A DNA stretch of 20,405 nucleotides from an uncultured bacterium (GTDB lineage: Bacteria > Cyanobacteriota > Vampirovibrionia > Gastranaerophilales > Gastranaerophilaceae), in contig URHD01000036.1 in the NCBI GenBank assembly GCA_900547585.1, positions 1 to 20,405 of the forward strand, written 5' to 3'. A model generated the notes under the pieces. That model was not told where the DNA came from and searched no databases. It saw nothing but the letters and a program-made list of their open reading frames with translations. Shown in pieces: positions 13,660-20,405 of this stretch; position 1 is the stretch's first letter, and each line of letters begins with the position of its first letter. The translations under genes and the position numbers were made by a program.

Positions 13660-14493
13660 TTACTTATTACGTTTTCTTCCTCTGACGATGTATTTGTCAG
13701 AATGTTTGTTGTTCTTTCTGGTCTTGTAACCCAGAGCCGGTTTGCCCCAAGGTGTTTTCGGGTGTCCGCCGGGACCTGTTTTACCTTCACCACCACCGTG
13801 CGGGTGATCGCAGGGGTTCATTGTAACACCGCGGACTGTCGGTCTGATGCCCATGTAACGGGTACGTCCGGCTTTACCGATTTTCATGTTTTTGAACTCT
13901 GCATTGCCGAGAACGCCAATAGTTGCGAGGCATTCTTTTCTAATCATTCTCATTTCAGAGCTGGGCAGCTTGATAGTTACGTAGTTGCCTTCTTTAGCCA
14001 TAAGCTGGGCACCTGCGCCTGCTGTTCTGACGAGTTTTGCGCCGCGTCCGGGAATCATTTCGACATTGTGAACCATAGTACCCAACGGAATCAATTCCAG
14101 AGGAACTGCGTTGCCTGTATTAATTTCAGCTTCGGGACCGGAAACGATAACATCGCCAACATTCAGGTTTTGAGGTGTAAGGATGTATCTTTTTTCGCCG
14201 TCAGCGTAGAATACCAACGAAATTCTAACGTTTCTGTTAGGATCGTATTCGATTGTTTTAACTGTTGCAGGTACGCCGAATTTTTCGCGTTTGAAATCGA
14301 TTACACGGTAAGCTTTTTTTACGCCGCCGCCTTTATGACGACAAGTGATTCTACCTGTGTTGTTTCTGCCTGCTGTTTTTCTTATAGGTTTCAACAAGGA
14401 CTTTTCAGGGGTGCTTGTAGTGATTTCAGCGAAATCGCTTTTTGTCATCCCTCTTTGTCCGGGTGAAGTTGGATTTATTTTTTTAATACCCAT
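13660..14493 (-). CDS. rplB: Ribosomal protein uL2
   Basis: This 277-residue protein supports the peptidyl-transferase centre. It has the functionally important His-rich loop in GVTMNPCDHPHGGGEG and the conserved end (GKPALGYKTRKNNKHSDKYIVRGRKRNK). The N-terminal part (GRITCRHKGGGVKKAYRVIDF) is also typical. It starts 53 bp after rplW, behind a hairpin. Confidence 0.98.
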   Translation of the reverse strand: MGIKKINPTSPGQRGMTKSDFAEITTSTPEKSLLKPIRKTAGRNNTGRITCRHKGGGVKKAYRVIDFKREKFGVPATVKTIEYDPNRNVRISLVFYADGEKRYILTPQNLNVGDVIVSGPEAEINTGNAVPLELIPLGTMVHNVEMIPGRGAKLVRTAGAGAQLMAKEGNYVTIKLPSSEMRMIRKECLATIGVLGNAEFKNMKIGKAGRTRYMGIRPTVRGVTMNPCDHPHGGGEGKTGPGGHPKTPWGKPALGYKTRKNNKHSDKYIVRGRKRNK

Positions 14494-14520
14494 TTTTTTG
14501 CTCCTGTTTCTTTGGGATTA

Positions 14521-14552
14521 GCATAGCCATCGGCTTCCAGCCACCGCTATGC
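14521..14552. repeat. Nested hairpin in the rplW-rplB spacer
   Basis: GCATAGC (14521-14527) pairs perfectly with GCTATGC (14546-14552). The 18-nt loop contains its own small hairpin GGCT-TCC-AGCC. It ends directly after the rplW stop codon region, and there is no U-tract. Confidence 0.45.
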
Positions 14553-14855
14553 GCCTATCAATTCATTCAGAGGTTCGCCCTCAATGGTAACAATTGCTTT
14601 TTTACCGGATTGGGTTCTGCCTGCTGTGTAGCCGACTCTTTTTGCGTGAGAAGGCATATATACTGTGCGGACCGCTTTTACTTTGCGTCCGGGGAAAGCC
14701 AGTTCAACTGCCTGCGCAATTTCAACTTTTGTTGCGTCTTTAACAACTTCAAAAGTGTACTGCTGCATTGTTGTAGCTTCCATTGATTTTTCCGTGATTA
14801 TCGGTCTTTTGATGATATCGTATAATCTTTCGGTGTTGTTTTTCATCTTGCTCAT
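14547..14855 (-). CDS. rplW: Ribosomal protein uL23
   Basis: This 102-residue exit-tunnel protein is known in bacteria as a docking site for trigger factor and SRP. Family marks are IIKRPIITEKSMEA, YTFEVVKDATKVEIAQAVE and KVKAVRTVYMPSHAKRVG. The ATG overlaps the rplD stop by one base (TAATG), so translation is coupled. Confidence 0.97.
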   Translation of the reverse strand: MSKMKNNTERLYDIIKRPIITEKSMEATTMQQYTFEVVKDATKVEIAQAVELAFPGRKVKAVRTVYMPSHAKRVGYTAGRTQSGKKAIVTIEGEPLNELIGA

Positions 14856-15490
14856 TATTTGGATAACCTCTCAGTTATATCTTTAATCGCAGCTTCGGTA
14901 ATAATTACGTTATCTGCCTCAAGTAAGTCTTTTACGTTCAAGTTTGAAGGAAGAATGATTCTTACATTCGGTAAGTTTCTTGCAGAAAGCTCAAGGTAAG
15001 CGTTTTCAGCTGCTTTTGTGTCTGCAATGATAAGAATTTTTCCTTCAACTTTAAGAGCTTTCAGAGATTCGACCATCAATTTTGTTTTAGGCTCATTGAT
15101 TTCTGAAAAATCTTTTACGAGAACTGTGTTTTCAATTCTTGCTGATAAAGCTGATTTAAGAGCAAGTCTTCTTGCTTTTTGCGGGATAGAGAAGCTATAA
15201 TCTCTGGTTTTAGGCCCAAAGATAACGCCGCCGCCTGCAAACAAAGGTGAACGGAGAGAACCGGCTCTTGCGCGGCCTGTTCCTTTTTGTTTCCAGGGTT
15301 TTCTTCCGCCGCCTGAAACTTCAGCTCTTGTTTTAGCATTTGCAACACCGCATCTGCCGTTGTTCAACTGACGGCGTAAAGCGAGGTGCATAACGTGCAG
15401 GTTGGGTTCAACGCCGAAAACTTTTTCGTCGAGCGACATTTGACCGACTGCACTTCCTTTTGTATTTAATATTGATACTTCTTTTGTCAT
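14855..15490 (-). CDS. rplD: Ribosomal protein uL4
   Basis: This 211-residue large-subunit protein reaches the tunnel constriction with its long loop. The loop is seen as KTRAEVSGGGRKPWKQKGTGRARAGS, followed by SPLFAGGGVIFGPKTRDYSF. In enterobacteria L4 also regulates the S10 operon; nothing here shows that. It lies 37 bp after rplC. Confidence 0.98.
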   Translation of the reverse strand: MTKEVSILNTKGSAVGQMSLDEKVFGVEPNLHVMHLALRRQLNNGRCGVANAKTRAEVSGGGRKPWKQKGTGRARAGSLRSPLFAGGGVIFGPKTRDYSFSIPQKARRLALKSALSARIENTVLVKDFSEINEPKTKLMVESLKALKVEGKILIIADTKAAENAYLELSARNLPNVRIILPSNLNVKDLLEADNVIITEAAIKDITERLSK

Positions 15491-15527
15491 TTTTTTAACC
15501 TCAATTGTTTTCTATGAGTTATTTCTG

Positions 15528-16190
15528 CTAGTTCCACTTAGTGATGGAAGGAACAACTGTAACCATTCTTCCTTCAGAGCCCGGTACTGAGCCTTTGACT
15601 AAAAGAAGATTGTTTTCGCTGTCAACTTTAACTACTGACAATTTTTTAATAGTAACTTTTTCGTTACCCATGTTGCCCGCCATGTGTTTTCCTTTGATTA
15701 CGCGGCCGGGGGTAGTACCAGCACCGATAGAACCGGGTTCTCTGTGGTTTTTAGAACCGTGTCCCATGGGGCCTCTGCCAAAGTTCCATCTTTTGACGGT
15801 ACCCTGGAAACCTTTACCGATTGACTGTCCTGTAACATCAACTTTTGCAGTTTCTGCCAGTACAGACAAATCAATAGTTTGTCCTACTTTATATTCAGCG
15901 GAATTTTCAATTCTGAATTCCTGTAAATGTCTGAAGTTATCAAGTCCGTTTTTCTTGAAGTGACCGATTTGAGCTTTTGTAAGGTGTTTTTCCTTAGCGG
16001 GTTCAAAACCGACCTGAATTGCATTGTATCCGTCAGATTCAACAGTTTTAACCTGTGTAACTGTCAGCGGATCAACCTTGATAACGGTAACAGGAATAGC
16101 AAGCCCTTGTTCATTGAACACTTGCGTCATTCCGAGTTTTTTTCCTATTACTCCCAATCTGTTATTGGAAGATTTTCCATTAGTGGTCAT
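15528..16190 (-). CDS. rplC: Ribosomal protein uL3
   Basis: This 220-residue large-subunit protein reaches the peptidyl-transferase centre. It has the start LGVIGKKLGMTQVFNEQG and the signature GFQGTVKRWNFGRGPMGHGSKNHR followed by GSIGAGTTPGRVIKGKHMAG. The length is normal. It is separated from rpsJ by an unusually long 251-bp spacer filled with palindromes. Confidence 0.98.
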   Translation of the reverse strand: MTTNGKSSNNRLGVIGKKLGMTQVFNEQGLAIPVTVIKVDPLTVTQVKTVESDGYNAIQVGFEPAKEKHLTKAQIGHFKKNGLDNFRHLQEFRIENSAEYKVGQTIDLSVLAETAKVDVTGQSIGKGFQGTVKRWNFGRGPMGHGSKNHREPGSIGAGTTPGRVIKGKHMAGNMGNEKVTIKKLSVVKVDSENNLLLVKGSVPGSEGRMVTVVPSITKWN

Positions 16191-16320
16191 ATCTTGCCTT
16201 TCTCCTTGTGAGCGCTACCTTGTGTACTTCTTTTCGAGTTTTTTATAACTCCGGAGCCTAATTGACCCCTTGTAGATCACATTCAATCGCTATTTAATTG
16301 TAATGTGTATTTATTAACTA

Positions 16321-16425
16321 TTCCGCCTGTCAAATCAAAGATTTGTTTGCTCCGTTAACATTCGTTAACTCCGCAACGGCGGCCTGGAACGGTTACACCC
16401 TCAGCGTTTCGCCTGTGCGAACCGC
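16321..16425. repeat. CCGCC/GGCGG palindromic element, copy 2 (rpsJ-rplC spacer)
   Basis: An outer stem CCGCC (16323-16327) / GGCGG encloses two perfect hairpins, CAAATC-AAA-GATTTG and GTTAAC-ATTC-GTTAAC, giving a three-way-junction fold. TTCCGCCTGT, GCTCCGTT and AACGGCGG-CTGGAACGGTT are shared with 11193-11243. A further hairpin (16404-16412 with 16417-16425, one mismatch, CTGT loop) follows. Confidence 0.6.
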
Positions 16426-16441
16426 CATGGGCTTCACACAC

Positions 16442-16768
16442 CTATAGTTTGACTTCAATATCTACGCCAGCCGGCAAATCCATTCTGCTGAGTTCTTCAG
16501 TAGTTTGTTGTGTAGGATCGTAGATGTCGATGATTCTTTTGTGAGTGCGCATTTCAAAATGCTCTCTTGATTTTTTGTCAACGTGAGGTGATCTTAAAAC
16601 GCAGTATAATCTTCTTTTTGTCGGAAGCGGGATAGGCCCTGCAACCTTAGCATCAGTTCTTTTTGCCGTTTCGACAATTTTTTCGGCTGAAACGTCAATA
16701 AGTTTATGATCATATGCCTTTAAGCAAACTCTGATTCTTTGTCTTTTTTGACCTTGAGCGTTACTCAT
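16442..16768 (-). CDS. rpsJ: Ribosomal protein uS10
   Basis: This 108-residue small-subunit head protein is also the NusE antitermination factor. The stretch GPIPLPTKRRLYCVLRSPHV and the end LPAGVDIEVKL resemble cyanobacterial and plastid S10 strongly. It is the first annotated gene of the operon, with AAGGAAG before the ATG and a 5' leader that contains a short basic reading frame. In cyanobacteria S10 usually sits in the str operon; here it heads the S10 operon as in most other bacteria. Confidence 0.97.
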   Translation of the reverse strand: MSNAQGQKRQRIRVCLKAYDHKLIDVSAEKIVETAKRTDAKVAGPIPLPTKRRLYCVLRSPHVDKKSREHFEMRTHKRIIDIYDPTQQTTEELSRMDLPAGVDIEVKL

Positions 16769-16845
16769 TTTTTGTCTTCCTTTGCTTTTAAATTCTCTTT
16801 CGGGTTTTTAAATTCTTGACTTAACGACCCGTTAATTTATGGCTT

Positions 16846-16911
16846 CTAGCGGTGTTTTCCGGAGTTTTTCAGTTTATTAAATCTGCCATACCCGGAGGGC
16901 CTTTTTCTCAT
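16846..16911 (-). CDS. Candidate 21-residue basic leader peptide upstream of rpsJ
   Basis: On the minus strand GGTGGGG lies 5 nt before an ATG at 16911 that opens a 21-codon frame beginning MRKRPSGYGR and ending in SGKHR before TAG. Nine of the 21 residues are basic (Arg, Lys, His). It lies in the leader between a candidate promoter and rpsJ. A small hairpin (TTAACG-GGT-CGTTAA at 16835-16821) follows. The strong ribosome-binding site is what makes it credible; the frame is short enough to occur by chance. Confidence 0.4.
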   Translation of the reverse strand: MRKRPSGYGRFNKLKNSGKHR

Positions 16912-16942
16912 ACTGACCCCACCAGACTAGTGTATTATCTAC

Positions 16943-16969
16943 CTTATATTAAACATATTCCCTCGTCAA
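16943..16969 (-). promoter_or_regulatory. Candidate promoter of the S10 operon
   Basis: On the minus strand TTGACG (16969-16964) is followed after 15 bp by TATAAG (16948-16943), with another GATAAT slightly downstream (16939-16934). The spacing is shorter than ideal, but this is the only TTGAC-like box close to the operon head. Confidence 0.4.
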
Positions 16970-17043
16970 CAGTATGATTTCAGATTTGTATCAAAATCTT
17001 AATATTTTATATTGGGCATAAGCATGCGTGAGGGGGGTGTTGG

Positions 17044-19452
17044 TTATTTATTTTTGCCAATTGCCCACCTCAACCCGAAATTCAGCAAAGCGCCGCGGCG
17101 CCCGCCATTATAAATCATAACCTGCGCATAAACCGTGAAGTTTTCAGACCAGCGTTTTTGAACGCCTGCGCCGTAAAGCACATAAGGATCAATACTCAAC
17201 GACGGAAGCCAAACATCATTAGCTTTCACGCGGGTTTGGTCAATAAGATTCCATGCCATTGTAAAAGACAAATACGGCTGCCAGCCTGATTTTGTATTTC
17301 CGATTAATTTCACGCCTGGGGCGACCTGAATAGCGTTCAATGGGTCGGAATTTATCTTTAATCCTGCAGCATTTCTAAAATCAAACGTATTTACGAACGT
17401 ATAACTCAAAAGTACTGATGGCTGGACAATAAATTTGCCCTCAAAAAATTCCATGTTATAACCGGTTTTATTTGCGATTCCGGCGGTCAACATATTGTAA
17501 TTTTCAGCGCCGTACATTGTTCTTGCGTCGCCAGAAGAGGCTCCGGCGTTTATTGTTGTGGCGTTAAAGAAATTATTTTTGTAAAATGTTGCAGTTGCAC
17601 CGATTGTACCGCCATTTTGCCAGGAATCAATTCCGGAATAGCGCTGCGACGCGCCATTGTAGCCGATATAAGTCGTAATGACGCTTTGCCAGCCGTTTTT
17701 CAACGATTTTAGCTCTGAATCATGCCCGATTAAGGTTCCGTAGCTGATATTGCTTACTTTTACGCCGCCGCATAAAGGGATTGACTCAAATGACGAATAC
17801 GGTTTGACCCAGAAGGCTTCGTCATCGTTTTTTGTGAACAGCGGTGAAAAAACGCCCGATGTACGCGCATCATCAACTCCGGAAAGCGCATATTTTTTCC
17901 TGTTTTTCATTGCAATACGTTCTTTTTTGGAAAAATTCATATAATAATCCAGATGTTCAAACGCAAGGTTGTACGTATGAAGCTGTGAAACATAAGCTCC
18001 TGCCTGCTGCGCGACAGCAGATGTTAACACAGCCGGGTTATAGCTTTGCAGGAAGTTGAAGTTCCCGTTTGCGCTGTTATAAGCAATATCGTATATATAA
18101 ACCGGCGTATAATGCCTCGGGGCGCCGGAATAAACAACATTTTCGCTAAATTCCGAATCAGCAAACCGAATACTGAGGGAGCCTTGCTTGCTATTGCCCT
18201 GAATATTGAGGTTTTGGATATTTATCGTGCCGTTGTGGCTTCCGTAATTATCAGCGACAATATGCCCCATAGTTCCATCTGCAAGGTTTACGCCGACTGT
18301 GGCGATATTTATTACACCGTCGTTTGAAAAAGACTCAAAATTGATAGTCTGACCGCCGAAATTCTGGATATTCAGCACGCCGGAAACCAAATCGAGGGAT
18401 TTTGACTGCGCAAAATTCGCTGCGTTGCTCAAAAATACATTTGTATCTTCGATTTGGATATTTGCGTTGATAATGTCGTTGTTTAGCACAATTTTTGAGG
18501 ATTTATCGCCGGTGAGGGTGAGATTGTAGGCATAATCGCGATTTACAGTGGAGCCAGAAGTTGTGCCGCCGTCGATTTGGTCGTTGAACGTGATTATGCC
18601 GTTATTTGTGGCGTTTAGGGTTATTGTGGGGGAAGAATTTTCGCTGGTGACGACGAAGATGGCGTTTGGGATTGTTCCGCGCACATCTTCGGTATAATTT
18701 CCTGAAAATTCTATTAATTTACCATCCGCGACTATATTTATATCACCATGTGTGTAAATAGCACCTCCAAGTGAAAGCTTACTGTCAGAAGTGCTCTTTG
18801 CATAATTGCCTATGAACGACCCGGTAACCTTTTCCAATGCGCCACCATTATTAATCGCCCCACCTGCTGCATCGCCTCCGGATAAAGCATAGTTTCCAAC
18901 AAAATTAGAGTTTAAAACGCCTATTTTTGCACCATTAGCCATGCTTATAGCACCACCATTGGCGGCATTAACGCCTTCTGCGCTATTTCCTATGAAATCA
19001 CCCCTTATTTCGCCTATTTCAGTATCAATGAAAGTAAATATAGCGCCGCCCGCAGCACTTGCCTTTGCAATAACACTATTTCCAATAAAATTACCGGCAA
19101 TAACACCAATCTTTGTGTTTCTTTGCAGAAACACAGCACCTCCATACACTGTACTATCAGGGTGAGCAACCTTGTTGCTCACAAAATCACCTATTATCAC
19201 ATCCGGCCTGCGAGATTCAGAAAATGTAACAAACGGATAGGATGAATTATTATTTTCTCTGCCTATAAAATCCCCATCCAAAATACCATCAACAGCAATA
19301 CTGCTGTCCAATAATCTCGAACCATCAACATAATAAGCAAAATCATGATTTTCAGCACTTCCGTCAACAAGGACGATATTTTCGGACGAAGTGTCGAATT
19401 TGTAGTATTTTACATCGGTCGCCGTGTCTTTATGCCCGTATTCGGGGCTCAC
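17044..19452 (-). CDS. Autotransporter with GGAI/GDFIGN repeat passenger (main frame)
   Basis: This outer-membrane autotransporter is read here from an internal GTG, which is probably not the real start. The passenger holds five to six imperfect repeats of about 30 residues at roughly 60-230: IG-x-I-x-GDFIGNSA (GDFIG-type hits near 60, 88, 120, 151, 182 and 211) alternating with AxGGAI (near 104, 135, 167, 198, 229), as expected of a beta-helix. A beta-barrel autotransporter domain occupies about 543-802 (start DDEAFWVKPYSSF, end NFGLRWAIGKNK); the last strand lacks the usual terminal aromatic. The signal peptide lies upstream in the same frame, behind a poly-G tract. It is a single gene, pointing toward the S10 operon. 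The adhesive or other function is unknown. Confidence 0.85.
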   Translation of the reverse strand: MSPEYGHKDTATDVKYYKFDTSSENIVLVDGSAENHDFAYYVDGSRLLDSSIAVDGILDGDFIGRENNNSSYPFVTFSESRRPDVIIGDFVSNKVAHPDSTVYGGAVFLQRNTKIGVIAGNFIGNSVIAKASAAGGAIFTFIDTEIGEIRGDFIGNSAEGVNAANGGAISMANGAKIGVLNSNFVGNYALSGGDAAGGAINNGGALEKVTGSFIGNYAKSTSDSKLSLGGAIYTHGDINIVADGKLIEFSGNYTEDVRGTIPNAIFVVTSENSSPTITLNATNNGIITFNDQIDGGTTSGSTVNRDYAYNLTLTGDKSSKIVLNNDIINANIQIEDTNVFLSNAANFAQSKSLDLVSGVLNIQNFGGQTINFESFSNDGVINIATVGVNLADGTMGHIVADNYGSHNGTINIQNLNIQGNSKQGSLSIRFADSEFSENVVYSGAPRHYTPVYIYDIAYNSANGNFNFLQSYNPAVLTSAVAQQAGAYVSQLHTYNLAFEHLDYYMNFSKKERIAMKNRKKYALSGVDDARTSGVFSPLFTKNDDEAFWVKPYSSFESIPLCGGVKVSNISYGTLIGHDSELKSLKNGWQSVITTYIGYNGASQRYSGIDSWQNGGTIGATATFYKNNFFNATTINAGASSGDARTMYGAENYNMLTAGIANKTGYNMEFFEGKFIVQPSVLLSYTFVNTFDFRNAAGLKINSDPLNAIQVAPGVKLIGNTKSGWQPYLSFTMAWNLIDQTRVKANDVWLPSLSIDPYVLYGAGVQKRWSENFTVYAQVMIYNGGRRGALLNFGLRWAIGKNK

Positions 19453-19627
19453 GTAATCAGCTAAATTTATAGTTTCGGCAGAAAAAGCGGGAAATGCAGA
19501 AATAGCAAGAAAAATTAAAACAAAAAGGGCGAAAACCCTTACTCTAACAGCCCCCCCCCCCCATGGACGTAATCACTTGTACGACAAGGGTTTTAAGGGT
19601 ATTCAAAATATCCGTTTTCATATCCAT
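19453..19627 (-). other. 5' end of the autotransporter gene, split by a frameshifting G tract
   Basis: The minus strand opens ATG-GAT-ATG-AAA at 19627 and reads MDMKTDILNTLKTLVVQVITSM in one frame up to the G tract. Beyond it, the autotransporter frame continues upstream of 19452 as AVRVRVFALFVLIFLAISAF then PAFSA-ETINLADYV, a good signal peptide. With the 12 Gs present here, the ATG frame meets TAG two codons after the tract, and the autotransporter frame meets TGA 15 nt before it without any start codon. With 11 or 14 Gs the two join perfectly. So the gene is out of frame in this copy, through phase variation or a homopolymer error. Confidence 0.75.
19551..19562 (-). repeat. Poly-G tract (12 G on the coding strand)
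   Basis: Twelve consecutive Cs on the plus strand are read as Gs in the autotransporter gene, directly between the presumed start and the signal peptide. Tracts of this length are prone to slipped-strand mispairing, and glycine codons would tolerate changes by three. Confidence 0.9.
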
Positions 19628-19763
19628 CACTTATTCAAAACTCCATTTTTAACTTAAAAAATCTACCAAAAACACCTTTTTAAGGTTTATATTTATTTAA
19701 TTCCCTTTTTTGGCATTTTTAAACAGTTATTCAGATGATATTTACATTTATTTACAAATAAAC

Positions 19764-19793
19764 AAAAAAAAGCCGTCCATTTTGAGGCCGGCT
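19764..19793 (-). terminator. Candidate intrinsic terminator, minus strand
   Basis: AGCCGGCC and GGACGGCT pair around a 7-nt loop with one mismatch, and eight Ts follow on the minus strand. It lies upstream of the autotransporter and would stop minus-strand transcripts coming from the right-hand edge. No minus-strand gene is convincingly seen there. Confidence 0.5.
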
Positions 19794-19813
19794 ACTAGAC
19801 TTGGGGAGGAGGT

Positions 19814-19836
19814 TTGTTAGACCTTTTGTCTAACAA
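19814..19836. repeat. Perfect 9-bp hairpin
   Basis: TTGTTAGAC and GTCTAACAA pair exactly around CTTTT. The plus strand carries GGGGAGGAGG just upstream but no start codon follows. It lies in the roughly 380-bp gene-free region 19628-20009, which otherwise is AT-rich and holds the terminator at 19764-19793 and the paired motifs at 19733-19759 and 19871-19925. The role is unknown. Confidence 0.5.
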
Positions 19837-20009
19837 TATCTTTATCGGCACATTAGCTGTTTTTCTTTAGAAATATCATCTATTTAGAGGAGATGTTCGT
19901 TCAGACACATTTGTAAATTAATGTAACGAAAAGAACAAAAACTGAAATTCGATATTTTTTATATACTTTATATATACGTAAGCAGTAAGTAAGAAAAAGG
20001 TTCACCGAT

Positions 20010-20174
20010 ATGGCAGTAGCAGCAAACAATGCAATAGACCAAAAACTTGCCAAGATGTATGCCGAAAAGGTCACGGTCAATCTGGACAACCAATCAAAGC
20101 TTGACCCCGAAGACTTTTGGAAAGCAATGCAGTTGATTTCGGTAACAAACAAAGCATTTCTAAATTTAACATGA
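20010..20174 (+). CDS. Small 54-residue protein of unknown function
   Basis: An ATG at 20010, with AAAGG about 10 nt upstream, opens a 54-codon frame: MAVAANNAIDQKLAKMYAEK, a central polar part (VTVNLDNQSKLDPEDFWKAM) and LNLT at the end. It is balanced in composition and looks soluble and largely helical. An intrinsic terminator follows 68 bp downstream on the same strand, and TATACT at 19961-19966 may be a -10 box. I do not recognise the family. The antisense frame is less credible. Confidence 0.6.
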   Translation: MAVAANNAIDQKLAKMYAEKVTVNLDNQSKLDPEDFWKAMQLISVTNKAFLNLT

Positions 20175-20241
20175 TTATCATCAACAGATGAATATATTGG
20201 AGATTTTGGAGTTTTTAATTTTTCCCTATTAGTCTAGTTTT

Positions 20242-20268
20242 GCCTGAGATTTACTCGGGCTTTTTTTT
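20242..20268 (+). terminator. Rho-independent terminator after the 54-codon gene
   Basis: GCCTGAG pairs with CTCGGGC (one G-U pair) around a 5-nt loop and is followed by eight Ts on the plus strand. Confidence 0.85.
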
Positions 20269-20275
20269 GTTTTTT

Positions 20276-20405
20276 TTTATATTGGGCGGGAGATTCATGC
20301 GTTTTTTTCACGATTGTAGTGGTTGTTTAGGGGCACAGCCCCGTCGGGTATTTTGGTGCATTTTTTGCATGGGGCGGGAGATTTATGCGGTTTTTTTCAC
20401 GATTG
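20276..20405. repeat. Direct repeat with 88-bp period, running off the window
   Basis: GGGCGGGAGATT-C/T-ATGCG followed by a T-run and CACGATTG occurs at 20284-20316 and again at 20372-20405. Between the copies lie GGGGC-ACA-GCCCC and TGCA-6T-TGCA palindromes. A related fragment (TTTATATTGGGC then AG and CATGCGTG) lies at 17006-17030. No reading frame is seen. Confidence 0.6.

Larger units (their letters stand above)
19733..19925. repeat. Shared motifs in opposite orientation between the autotransporter and the 54-codon gene
   Basis: ATTTGTAAAT-A/T-AATGTAA occurs on the minus strand at 19759-19742 and on the plus strand at 19908-19925 (17 of 18 identical). AATATCATCT occurs on the minus strand at 19742-19733 and on the plus strand at 19871-19880 (identical). 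Each set lies upstream of one of the two divergent genes and could be binding sites for one regulator, but AT-rich chance matches are possible. Confidence 0.35.

Noticed and set aside
13606..14466. Long 286-codon plus-strand frame
   Set aside because: It lies antisense to rplB and the start of rpsS, which are certain genes; its composition (Cys/Phe/Ser-rich) is that of a complementary-strand shadow.
15115..15348. 77-codon minus-strand frame
   Set aside because: It is an alternative frame inside rplD, with no start signal or recognisable motif.
16982..16999. AGATTT/AAATCT hairpin after the autotransporter as its terminator
   Set aside because: Only 6 bp, AT-rich, without a clear U-tract; not enough to call.
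19901..20152. 83-codon minus-strand frame, hydrophobic, opposite the 54-codon gene
   Set aside because: It needs a TTG start without a ribosome-binding site. Its hydrophobic and aromatic make-up is what the antisense of the plus-strand frame plus AT-rich DNA gives. A minus-strand terminator at 19764-19793 lies downstream, so a weak doubt remains.

Overview
This is a moderately AT-rich bacterial window. It combines a long S10/spc-type ribosomal protein operon, a type III export operon of flagellar or injectisome type, and an autotransporter. The ribosomal proteins have a cyanobacterial flavour: the central part of S10 and its C-terminal LPAGVDIEVKL look like cyanobacterial and plastid S10. Yet there is no photosynthesis gene, a zinc-type S14 sits inside the operon, and a type III export apparatus and an outer-membrane autotransporter are present. 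My best guess is a non-photosynthetic member of Cyanobacteriota (Vampirovibrionia/Melainabacteria, for example a gut Gastranaerophilales). This placement is an inference and no search was possible.

Layout. 1-157: a tRNA-Glu(CTC) on the minus strand, with pieces of its own 3' half repeated nearby. 241-813: a GNAT acetyltransferase, convergent with the next block. 5781-810 (minus): an export operon in the order FliM/FliN-type C-ring protein, FliO, FliP, FliQ with a long tail, a small secreted secretin-N-domain protein, FliR, and a lytic transglycosylase without a signal peptide. 5782-6383: a gene-free stretch holding three large hairpins, a terminator and two smaller hairpins. 6384-6950 (minus): a HTH regulator. 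7070-7630 (plus): pth. 16768-7702 (minus): rpsJ, rplC, rplD, rplW, rplB, rpsS, rplV, rpsC, rplP, rpmC, rpsQ, rplN, rplX, rplE, rpsN, rpsH, rplF, rplR. The operon stops at rplR, facing pth across a bidirectional terminator. Its spacers are unusually wide in the distal half and carry dispersed palindromic repeats. 17044-19627 (minus): an autotransporter whose start and signal peptide are separated by a 12-base G tract, placing its N-terminus out of frame in this copy. 19628-20405: two hairpins, a 54-codon plus-strand gene with a terminator, and the start of a roughly 88-bp spaced repeat.

How the parts work together. FliO/P/Q/R form the membrane export gate and the double-SpoA protein forms the cytoplasmic sorting platform or C-ring. 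The secretin-N-domain protein and the transglycosylase, lying in the same operon, would plausibly act on the periplasmic part and the peptidoglycan hole. flhB/sctU and the ATPase are not in the window, so flagellum and injectisome cannot be separated.

The most unusual signals are not genes. They are (i) three long hairpins in a row, two of which share an inverted 23-nt loop on mostly different but still self-complementary arms; (ii) a 42-nt element present twice with three compensatory base-pair changes; and (iii) the poly-G switch in the autotransporter.
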